The position numbers were made by a program, and so were the translations under genes. The notes below the pieces were generated by a model. That model ran no database searches and was not told the DNA's origin. It worked only from the letters and a program-made list of their open reading frames with translations. From an uncultured Subdoligranulum sp. (GTDB taxonomy: Bacteria > Bacillota > Clostridia > Oscillospirales > Ruminococcaceae), in the NCBI GenBank assembly GCA_904374465.1, contig CAJFFY010000003.1, forward strand, positions 35,655-99,654: DNA of 64,000 nt. The letters are read 5' to 3'. This document shows, piece by piece, positions 8,480 to 14,887 of this stretch. Each line of letters begins with the position of its first letter. Position 1 is the stretch's first letter.

Positions 8480-9395
8480 TCAAATCCACCTCCTTGCGGT
8501 CTGTCAGGCTCAGGAAAATCTCTTCCAGGGACTTGGTGTGACGGTTCAGTTCCACCACGCCGGCACCGCCATCCGCCAGGGCTTGCACCAGACCGGCCAA
8601 CGGTTCATCCCGCAGCGGGGGAAGGGTCAGTACGTCCTCCTTCTGCCGGACAGAGATGCCGTTGGCCTGCAGGATGGCCAATCCCTTTTGAGGATGCAGC
8701 AGACGGATGCTCAGGTCTCCACGGCTGTGTCGTTGCAGTTCGTGCAGAGGCCCCTCAAACAGCATCCGCCCGTGATGAATAATGCCCACCTGTTCCACCA
8801 TCTGCTCCATCTCGCCCAGAAGATGGCTGGAGATCAGTACGGTGGCGCCGGTAGCGGCGGGCATATCGGCAATAAGAGCCCGCATCTCCTGGATGCCGGC
8901 CGGGTCCAGGCCGTTGGTGGGCTCATCCAGAATCAGCAGCTTGGGGCTGCCCAGCAGTGCCATGGCAATGCCCAGACGCTGTTTCATACCCAGGGAAAAC
9001 TGTCCCACCTTGCGGTCTCGATCCTGGGTCAGGTGTACAATCTCCAGTACCCGGGCAATGTCCCGGTGGGATATTCCTTTCAGGTCGGCGACAATCTGAA
9101 GATTCTCCCGTGCGGTCAGATGCAGATAACCGGAAGGGGATTCGATCAGGCTGCCGGTCTGACGCAGCAGGGTCAGACGGTTGTGGGGCGTCAGTTCCTT
9201 CCCCAGCAGAAAGACCTGCCCGGCGGAAGGATGGATCAGTCCCAATAGCATTTTCATGGTGGTGCTTTTTCCGGCGCCGTTGGGGCCGATAAAGCCATAG
9301 ACGCAGCCCTTGGGGACCTGCAATGCCACATGGTCCACGGCCAGCTGTTTGCCGTAGGTCTTGCACAGCCCCTTGGTTTCAATCACGGTTTGCAT
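8457..9395 (-). CDS. ABC transporter ATPase, BcrA/LanF type
   Basis: ATPase (312 aa) for the exporter formed with the two permeases downstream. Walker A is GPNGAGKS (residues 37-44), the signature is F-S-L-G-M-K-Q-R, and Walker B is L-L-I-L-D-E-P-T-N-G-L-D. The C-terminal extension of about 90 residues after the H-loop is typical of the BcrA/LanF family. The frame is open further upstream, but the ATG at 9395 follows AAAAGGAGCG at ideal spacing. It is divergent from the response regulator gene, an arrangement typical of peptide-sensing resistance modules. Confidence 0.88.
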   Translation of the reverse strand: MQTVIETKGLCKTYGKQLAVDHVALQVPKGCVYGFIGPNGAGKSTTMKMLLGLIHPSAGQVFLLGKELTPHNRLTLLRQTGSLIESPSGYLHLTARENLQIVADLKGISHRDIARVLEIVHLTQDRDRKVGQFSLGMKQRLGIAMALLGSPKLLILDEPTNGLDPAGIQEMRALIADMPAATGATVLISSHLLGEMEQMVEQVGIIHHGRMLFEGPLHELQRHSRGDLSIRLLHPQKGLAILQANGISVRQKEDVLTLPPLRDEPLAGLVQALADGGAGVVELNRHTKSLEEIFLSLTDRKEVDLNAAQSAR

Positions 9396-9451
9396 AGGGT
9401 TCGCTCCTTTTGTGTGTTCGGTTTTCGTACACCCGTATCCTACACCCTTCA

Positions 9452-9491
9452 GCTTAAAGGAACTGAAAGATGAGCTTAAATTTACCTTAAG
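9452..9491. promoter_or_regulatory. phased CTTAA direct repeats, candidate response-regulator operator
   Basis: GCTTAAA occurs at 9452-9458 and 9474-9480 (22 bp apart) and CCTTAAG at 9485-9491 (another 11 bp); a degraded copy, ACTGAAA, sits at 9462-9468. Spacings of one and two helical turns are what tandem OmpR-type response regulators recognise. The repeats lie between the divergent exporter and the two-component genes. A TATAAT at 9530-9535 is a possible -10 for the plus-strand genes, without a good -35, as expected for an activated promoter. Confidence 0.5.
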
Positions 9492-9552
9492 ATTGGTCAA
9501 CCCCCGTAGTCGCTCTTGCCAGAATCAGGTATAATGAAAGCGAGGTGAAATC

Positions 9553-10273
9553 ATGCAGACCATTTACGATGCCAGACTGTTGCTGGTGGATGATACCCCG
9601 GAATTGCTGGACCTTTTGTGCGAACATCTGCGCGCGGCGGGATACCGGTCCATTGCCACGGCGGACAGTTGTGCGGCGGCCCGGCGCGTGTTTGCACAGA
9701 CAAGCCCGGAACTGATGATTCTGGACATCAACCTGCCGGATGGGGACGGCTTTGCATTGTTCCGGCAATTGCGCGCCCAAGGGGATGTGCCGGCCCTGTT
9801 TTTGTCGGCTCGGGACGCGGATGCCGACCGACTGTTCGGTCTGGGACTGGGAGCGGACGACTACCTCACCAAACCTTTTTTGATGCAGGAGCTTCTTCTG
9901 CGGGTACAACATATTCTGCAGCGCGCTTACCGGGACGGAATTGCAGCGGGGGGCAGCCGGACACCTGCAGCTGGGACTGCGCACGGTGGAACTGGCCGAC
10001 GCACTGGTCCGTATGCCGGACGGGACCACCGTACCGCTGACCGCCACCGAGCGGGCACTGCTGCAAAAACTGGCCGAGAACCGCGGTCATATCCTGACCT
10101 ATGACGCGCTGTATGAAGCGGTCTGGGGCCAGGACTATTACGGTTGCGAAAACAGCCTGAACGTGCACATTCGTCATCTGCGGGAAAAAATCGAGGACAA
10201 CGCCAGCAAACCGCAGTGGCTGGTGACGGTGCGCGGCATCGGGTATAGGCTGATGGGGGAGGCGTCCCGATGA
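9553..10273 (+). pseudogene. OmpR/PhoB-family response regulator split by a +1 frameshift
   Basis: The first part (from ATG 9553) encodes a full receiver domain: acidic pair near residue 13, phospho-acceptor Asp in M-I-L-D-I-N-L-P-D-G-D, and Lys in Y-L-T-K-P-F. The frame then turns to low-complexity Gly/Arg/Thr residues and stops at 10104. The winged-helix DNA-binding half (L-T-A-T-E-R-A-L-L through V-R-G-I-G-Y-R-L) is intact in the next frame and ends at 10273. The frames meet at a run of six G at 9948-9953; dropping one G gives a continuous protein of about 239 aa, the normal family length. The downstream kinase start overlaps the stop of the second half by 4 bp. Either the gene is broken or phase-variable, or the G-run is a sequencing error. 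Confidence 0.88.
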
Positions 10274-11637
10274 AAACCTTTGTAAGGCTGATTCGCCGGT
10301 ACGTGCTGGCGGCAGTGGGAATTTCCCTTCTGTTGGTGGCGCTGGCCCTGGCAGCGTTTGTTTGGATCGGGGTGCGTTTCGGGCTGCAGTGGCAGGAGCA
10401 ATTCTCTTTTTCCTACAGCGAAATCGCCGATCATCTGCAACGGACGGGGGAAGGGGACTTTTCCTTCGATGAAAAGGATGCTGACGCCTGGTTGAAGGGG
10501 TACGCCTGGGCCATGGTGCTGGATGACGATGGCCAGGTGGTCTGGCAATACCAGCTGCCGGAAGCGCTGAACCATCCCTATACCGCTTCGGAAATTGCCG
10601 TTTTCTCCCGTTGGTATCTGCAGGATTACCCGGTGTTCTGTCAGGTGCGGGACTATGGGCTGCTGGTGCTCGGTATGCCGCAGAACAGCATCTGGAAATA
10701 CAATTTCTGGACCTATCCCCAGCTGATCGAATGGATTTTTTATCGTGGCGGCACCCTGATACTGGGAATTCTGCTGATGATCCTGGTGCTGTGTATGGTG
10801 TTCAGCTGGCGGGGCACCCGCTCCCTGCGTACGGTATCCGACGGTATGGATGCGTTGGCGGAAGGACGGACCGTAAAGCTTTCTACCCGCGGATTTGCCG
10901 GGGAACTGGCGGAAAAGCTGAACCGGACCAGCGAGCAGATCCGGTATCGGAATGAAATCATTGCCCGGCGGGACACGGCGCGTACCAACTGGATTGCTGG
11001 GGTCAGCCATGACATCCGAACTCCTCTTTCCCTGATTCTCGGATGGTCGGAGCAGCTTCACCGGGATGCTTCGCTGCCGGAACCCGTGCGCAAAAAGGCC
11101 GCGGGCATCCAGACCCAGAGTGAGAGAATCCGCTCCCTGATTGAGGATCTGAATCTGACCAGCAAATTGCAGTACGGCGCGCAGCCGTTGCGCCGCACAC
11201 CGGTGCATGGCGGGCCGTTGCTGCGCAAGCTGGTGGCGGATTTCTGCAACGGACCGCTGGCGGCGGGGTGCGAGGTGACGCTGGCGATGGACCCGGAGGC
11301 GGAGGGAGCTTCATTGCTGGTGGATGAAGCCTTGCTGGGGCGTGCGCTGGACAACCTTTTGGGCAACAGCGTGCGGCACAATGCCGGACCGGTGCACTGC
11401 GGGGTGACGGCTACGAGGAAGTCGCGGATGCTGTGCATTACTGTCACCGATGATGGGGTTGGCTTTCCCCCTGGGGTGCTGACGGCGCTGCAAAAGGGGG
11501 AACAGGGCGACAATACCCCACATATTCTGGGACTGCATGTGGTGGAGCAGATCGTGCAGGCCCATGGCGGCAGCGTAACCTTTTGCCAGAATGAACCCGC
11601 GGGCAGTAAGGTGATTCTGAAGTTGCCCACACAATAA
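10270..11637 (+). CDS. sensor histidine kinase
   Basis: Membrane sensor kinase (455 aa) partnered with the split regulator. One membrane helix lies at about residues 11-35, an extracytoplasmic domain of about 120 residues follows, then a second helix at about 158-180 and a HAMP-like linker. The HisKA box is S-H-D-I-R-T-P-L-S with His247. The ATPase domain has N-box N-S-V-R-H-N, G1 D-D-G-V-G-F and G2 L-G-L-H-V-V. The extracellular sensor domain is larger than in BceS-type kinases, so it may bind ligand directly. Context suggests control of the divergent ABC exporter. The reading frame is intact even though its regulator is not. Confidence 0.9.
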   Translation: MKTFVRLIRRYVLAAVGISLLLVALALAAFVWIGVRFGLQWQEQFSFSYSEIADHLQRTGEGDFSFDEKDADAWLKGYAWAMVLDDDGQVVWQYQLPEALNHPYTASEIAVFSRWYLQDYPVFCQVRDYGLLVLGMPQNSIWKYNFWTYPQLIEWIFYRGGTLILGILLMILVLCMVFSWRGTRSLRTVSDGMDALAEGRTVKLSTRGFAGELAEKLNRTSEQIRYRNEIIARRDTARTNWIAGVSHDIRTPLSLILGWSEQLHRDASLPEPVRKKAAGIQTQSERIRSLIEDLNLTSKLQYGAQPLRRTPVHGGPLLRKLVADFCNGPLAAGCEVTLAMDPEAEGASLLVDEALLGRALDNLLGNSVRHNAGPVHCGVTATRKSRMLCITVTDDGVGFPPGVLTALQKGEQGDNTPHILGLHVVEQIVQAHGGSVTFCQNEPAGSKVILKLPTQ

Positions 11638-11642
11638 AAAAC

Positions 11643-11668
11643 CGGACTGCGGAAGCAGTCCGATTTTT
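11643..11668 (+). terminator. terminator after histidine kinase gene
   Basis: The perfect 8 bp hairpin CGGACTGC / GCAGTCCG with GGAA loop is followed by ATTTTTGG. It lies in the convergent gap with the minus-strand cysteine-cluster gene. Confidence 0.85.
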
Positions 11669-11697
11669 GGTTTGTAGAAAAGAAAGGTTTCGGAAGT

Positions 11698-12387
11698 TTA
11701 GCAACCGTTGTTTTCCAGCATGCGGGCGAGCAACGGCATCAGGACCTGTGTGTTCTGCTGGAATTGCGGATAAAACTCGTCCCCCAGATCATAGTCCAGA
11801 TACAGGGCGCGCTCGATACGGCGCACGGCGGCGGCAAAATGGGGGTGGTCCGGGCCACCTATTGCTTGCAGCTGCCGGGAAATCCCGGTGCACACCACGG
11901 CCCAGCGGGCGTCGATGCCAGCCCGCTCGGGGATGGCACTGTCTTCCAGATAATCCCGCAGCGTTCTCCCTTCGGGGCAGGCGCCGCACAGGGGCAGCTG
12001 GGCGCGGTATTCCGTCTGCGCCGTTACCGGATCGATGCTTTGCCCCAGGGGATACAAAGCGCAGGCCAGGGGCCGTGCTTCGTGAATGGCACAGGCGTTC
12101 CCCTCAAAAAAACGACAGTTGCCGGTTTTGGGATCGGGGGTCAGACGAAGCGCCGGCAGGCAACTCTGCGGGGCCACATAGCTTTTGCAGAAAGCATGGG
12201 CGACGATGCGCGGCGAGAGGCGCAGCCTGCGGGCAATGCGGTAGAGATCGTAACCGGAGAGAACCAGGTCCCGCCGCTGACGGCAGCAATCCCCGCAGCC
12301 GACGCAGACAAAGGGAAAAGGCTCCTCCATGGCCAGGACAGGTCCCAGTGCCCAGTTCTCGCTGCTCCGTCCCGGTTCCACCATCAC
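11698..12387 (-). CDS. YkgJ-family cysteine-cluster protein
   Basis: Protein of 229 aa with the motif C-V-G-C-G-D-C-C near residues 28-35 and further Cys residues at intervals (G-N-C-R-F-F, N-A-C-A-I-H, P-L-A-C-A-L-Y-P, L-C-G-A-C). This is the pattern of UPF0153/YkgJ proteins thought to bind Zn or an Fe-S cluster. The biochemical role is not established. Its start overlaps the stop of the dehydrogenase gene by 4 bp, so it is the last gene of a four-gene minus-strand operon. Confidence 0.85.
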   Translation of the reverse strand: MMVEPGRSSENWALGPVLAMEEPFPFVCVGCGDCCRQRRDLVLSGYDLYRIARRLRLSPRIVAHAFCKSYVAPQSCLPALRLTPDPKTGNCRFFEGNACAIHEARPLACALYPLGQSIDPVTAQTEYRAQLPLCGACPEGRTLRDYLEDSAIPERAGIDARWAVVCTGISRQLQAIGGPDHPHFAAAVRRIERALYLDYDLGDEFYPQFQQNTQVLMPLLARMLENNGC

Positions 12388-13370
12388 AGGCGGACCTCGC
12401 AGGGGTTCGGACGTCCGGCGGCAAAATCGGCCACCGCTTCAAAGGCGCTTTGTACCATGCTGGCCACGTTGACGTCGGTGTAGAAGGCGGTGTGCGGGCT
12501 GATGATCACGTTGGGATAGCTGCGCAGCAGGTTCAGTTCCCGGTTGGGCAGGGCTTCTCCACAGCGGTTATAGTAGCAGATGCCGTTCTCGTCCTCCACC
12601 ACGTCCAGACCGGCACCGCCCAGTTTGCCGCTTTCCAGTCCCTGCAGCAGCGCATCGGGATCAATCAGTGTGCCGCGGGCGGTATTGATCAGCAGCACGC
12701 CATCCTTCATCTTGGCGATGGCGTCCGCGTCGATCAGATGGTGGTTTTCTGCGGTGGCATTCAGATGCAGCGTAATCACATCACTACGGGCGTACAATTC
12801 TTCCAGGGAAACGTAGTCGGCATAGGCGCGCACCGCGTCGGACGGGTACAGATCATACGCCAGAATCTTGCACCCGAACCCGGACAGATGACGGATCACG
12901 GTGCTGCCGATCTTGCCGGTGCCGATCACGCCCACCGTGCAGCCGGACAGGTCATGGCCCATCTTGCCGGGCAGCGAATAGTCCTGGGCCGCTGCGCGCA
13001 GCATGATCTGATTCATCTTGCGGGTGGCCATCAGCATCAGCATGATGGTGTAGTTGGCGACTCCCTCCGGCGGGTAGTGGCTGTGGCTGACCCGCATGCC
13101 CAGCCGCTTGGCGGTGTCCAGGGGAATGTGGTCATATCCGATGCTGCGGCAGGGCAGGTATTTGACCCCCATTTTGGCAAAAGCCTCCAGGTATTCGGGG
13201 CGGATCTCACAGGGGTTGGTGCTCACGGCGTCACAGCCCTCGGCCAGTTGCAGATTGTCGGGGTTGGGGACTTCGGCAGTCCATTGGTAGTCGATGCCGT
13301 ACCTTTCCCGGTTGGGTTCACAGTACTGCAGCTCATCAAAAGGGCGCAGTGCATAAAACAGGATCTTCAT
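12384..13370 (-). CDS. D-2-hydroxyacid dehydrogenase (D-lactate dehydrogenase / VanH-like)
   Basis: NAD-dependent reductase of 2-oxoacids to D-hydroxyacids (328 aa), probably pyruvate to D-lactate. The Rossmann motif V-I-G-T-G-K-I-G lies at about 148-155, with catalytic Arg232 (N-T-A-R-G), Glu259 (D-V-V-E-D-E) and His293 (S-P-H-T-A-F-Y-T). The R-S-I-G-Y-D-H-I motif near residue 75 and the S-P-H-T-A-F-Y ending place it with D-LDH/VanH rather than glycerate or phosphoglycerate dehydrogenases. No D-Ala-D-Lac ligase or VanX lies beside it, so a glycopeptide-resistance role is unsupported. It overlaps the YkgJ gene by 4 bp. Confidence 0.9.
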   Translation of the reverse strand: MKILFYALRPFDELQYCEPNRERYGIDYQWTAEVPNPDNLQLAEGCDAVSTNPCEIRPEYLEAFAKMGVKYLPCRSIGYDHIPLDTAKRLGMRVSHSHYPPEGVANYTIMLMLMATRKMNQIMLRAAAQDYSLPGKMGHDLSGCTVGVIGTGKIGSTVIRHLSGFGCKILAYDLYPSDAVRAYADYVSLEELYARSDVITLHLNATAENHHLIDADAIAKMKDGVLLINTARGTLIDPDALLQGLESGKLGGAGLDVVEDENGICYYNRCGEALPNRELNLLRSYPNVIISPHTAFYTDVNVASMVQSAFEAVADFAAGRPNPCEVRL

Positions 13371-13388
13371 GCAAAGTCATCTCCTTGT

Positions 13389-14189
13389 TTATTGCAAAGA
13401 ATACTGGAAAGTTTCCGCCAGCCATCGGACAGCCAGGCCAACCCAGGCGGCGGCGTGGGGGTTGGCGGTGTTTACCTCGCGGGTGCAGATACTGGAACCA
13501 TGCTGCCCGTGGGGGAACAGGTGTAATTCATAGGATACCTGGTGTTCGGTCAGAGCCTGGGCCAGAAGCAGCGAATTCTGCACCGGTACGGTGCCATCGT
13601 CCACCGTGTGCCACAGGAAAAAGGGGGGCAGATCCGACTGAACATGCTTTTCCAGACTGAAGGCCGCCCGCAGTGCAGGATCCTGACCGGCCAGCTGATC
13701 GAAGGAACCGGCATGAGCGAAGACACCGGCGGAGATCACCGGGTATCCCAGCAGAACCGCGTCGGGGCGCGCTTCCTTCCCGTGAATGCCCAGGGCACAG
13801 CGAACCGGCTCGGCATCCCACAGGATGGCGGTGGACGCTGCCAGGTGTCCACCGGCGGAAAAACCACACACCGCAATCTTGCAAGGATCCACTCTCAATT
13901 TGCCGGCGTTGCGGCGAAGATGCAAGATCGCTCCGGCGGCGTCCAGCAGCGGCTGCCAGCGCAGGGGAGCGGGGGCCACGGTGTAGGACAGTACAAAGAC
14001 CTGGTAACCGGCCTGCAAAAACGGCATGGCCACGGGATCGCCTTCCCGCACGCTGCAATGGTTATACCCGCCGCCCGGACAGATCAGGACAGCGGGTCGG
14101 GTGTTGAAGCGGGGCATCGACTGGGTACAGTCACGCAGATACCCGGTCAGTGTGGCGCCGCTGGGCAAGATGTGGGTATACACTTCCAT
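13389..14189 (-). CDS. alpha/beta-hydrolase, acetyl-esterase type (BD-FAE-like)
   Basis: Serine hydrolase (266 aa) without signal peptide, so cytoplasmic. The oxyanion loop C-P-G-G-G-Y lies near residue 38, the nucleophile Ser111 in G-F-S-A-G-G, and acid and base are expected in H-T-V-D-D-G-T-V and P-H-G-Q-H-G near the C-terminus. These match acetyl-xylan-esterase/BD-FAE enzymes that deacetylate imported oligosaccharides. No sugar-degrading gene is beside it, so the substrate is open. It lies 18 bp upstream of the dehydrogenase gene. Confidence 0.85.
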   Translation of the reverse strand: MEVYTHILPSGATLTGYLRDCTQSMPRFNTRPAVLICPGGGYNHCSVREGDPVAMPFLQAGYQVFVLSYTVAPAPLRWQPLLDAAGAILHLRRNAGKLRVDPCKIAVCGFSAGGHLAASTAILWDAEPVRCALGIHGKEARPDAVLLGYPVISAGVFAHAGSFDQLAGQDPALRAAFSLEKHVQSDLPPFFLWHTVDDGTVPVQNSLLLAQALTEHQVSYELHLFPHGQHGSSICTREVNTANPHAAAWVGLAVRWLAETFQYSLQ

Positions 14190-14215
14190 AAAAGGGCGCT
14201 CCTTTTCGATGGGGT

Positions 14216-14677
14216 TCAGTCCTGCGGCAGCGGATGGGTTTCCATGTATTCGGCCATGATGTCGGCAGCCAGCCGGACCAGCTCAGGGCAGGGACGTTTT
14301 TTGTAGTAGTCGGCGGTGCGGGGGCTGGCCACGGGGGAACCCTCCGCTTTGGCAAGACCCAGCAACTCCCGGCAGACGATGCTGCCGCCGCCGTTGCGCT
14401 GCTTGTATTGTTCGGCCAGGGCCTGGATTTCGGTATAGGTCTGGGTCTTTTTGGCAGGGTCGGTGTTGCCGTACAGAGCGCCCAGCACCAGCGTGATGCC
14501 GGAAAAAGCGCCGCAGACTTCCCGCATGCGGCCAAAGCCGCCGCCAAAGCCGGACGCCATCTTCAGGGCCTGCTCCTCTGTCAGGCCCATCTCGGCAGCA
14601 AAAGCCAGCGCCACGCACTGGCTGCAATTGTAGCCTTTAAAAAATGCCTCGTAGGCTTTGTCACCGTAGACAGACAT
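14216..14677 (-). CDS. C_GCAxxG_C_C family redox-type protein
   Basis: Small protein (153 aa) with Y-N-C-S-Q-C near residue 18 and later G-F-G-G-G-F-G-R-M-R-E-V-C-G-A-F-S-G, the defining spacing of the C_GCAxxG_C_C family. Members are found mainly in anaerobes and are thought to be redox active; no reaction is proven. The frame is open to 14734, but the ATG at 14677 has AAGGAA upstream while earlier ones do not. It is the first gene of the operon running to 11698. Confidence 0.88.
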   Translation of the reverse strand: MSVYGDKAYEAFFKGYNCSQCVALAFAAEMGLTEEQALKMASGFGGGFGRMREVCGAFSGITLVLGALYGNTDPAKKTQTYTEIQALAEQYKQRNGGGSIVCRELLGLAKAEGSPVASPRTADYYKKRPCPELVRLAADIMAEYMETHPLPQD

Positions 14678-14700
14678 GGTTGTATCACATTCCTTTTCCA

Positions 14701-14769
14701 TAACGTAGTTACAGGATACCCCAATTCGTCGCATTTGAAAAGGGGCGAAACCTTATTTTTGCAAGGTTT
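14701..14769 (-). promoter_or_regulatory. promoter and inverted repeats before the C_GCAxxG_C_C operon
   Basis: On the minus strand, TTTTCA (14741-14736), a 17 bp spacer and TATCCT (14718-14713) form a plausible weak promoter. Downstream of the -10 is a perfect palindrome TAACGTAGTTA (14701-14711), and upstream a perfect 7 bp inverted repeat AAACCTT/AAGGTTT (14748-14769). Either could be a regulator site; neither matches a consensus I know. Confidence 0.45.
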
Positions 14770-14799
14770 TTAAATTTTTTGTTAAATGGAAGGAAAAGC

Positions 14800-14826
14800 C
14801 TTGCACTTATTACAAAAGAGTGCTAA
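14800..14826 (+). promoter_or_regulatory. degenerate CIRCE element overlapping the htpG promoter
   Basis: CTTGCACTT, nine bases, GAGTGCTAA. The right arm is a perfect CIRCE arm; the left arm matches 6 of 9 positions of TTAGCACTC. It covers both promoter hexamers, so bound HrcA would block polymerase directly. Confidence 0.6.
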
Positions 14827-14829
14827 ACT
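14801..14829 (+). promoter_or_regulatory. sigma-A-type promoter of htpG
   Basis: TTGCAC (14801-14806), 17 bp spacer, TAAACT (14824-14829). Both hexamers are shared with the flanking CIRCE-like sequence. Confidence 0.75.
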
Positions 14830-14833
14830 AACG

Positions 14834-14860
14834 TTAGCAGTTAAAAACAAAGAGTGCTAA
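14834..14860 (+). promoter_or_regulatory. CIRCE element (HrcA operator) upstream of htpG
   Basis: TTAGCAGTT, nine bases, GAGTGCTAA. The right arm is identical to consensus and the left arm matches 7 of 9; the 9 bp spacer is exact. It lies just downstream of the -10, the usual position for HrcA repression of heat-shock genes. Confidence 0.85.
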
Positions 14861-14887
14861 TTCACCCGAAAAGCGAGGTCATTTTGT

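Noticed and set aside
7127..8782. Open frame of about 550 codons opposite the ABC permeases
   Set aside because: Gln/His/Arg-rich composition typical of the complement of hydrophobic-protein genes; the minus-strand genes have proper starts and overlaps.
12384..13370. VanH-like dehydrogenase as part of a glycopeptide-resistance cluster
   Set aside because: No D-Ala-D-Lac ligase, VanX dipeptidase or VanRS genes are adjacent; an ordinary D-lactate dehydrogenase is simpler.
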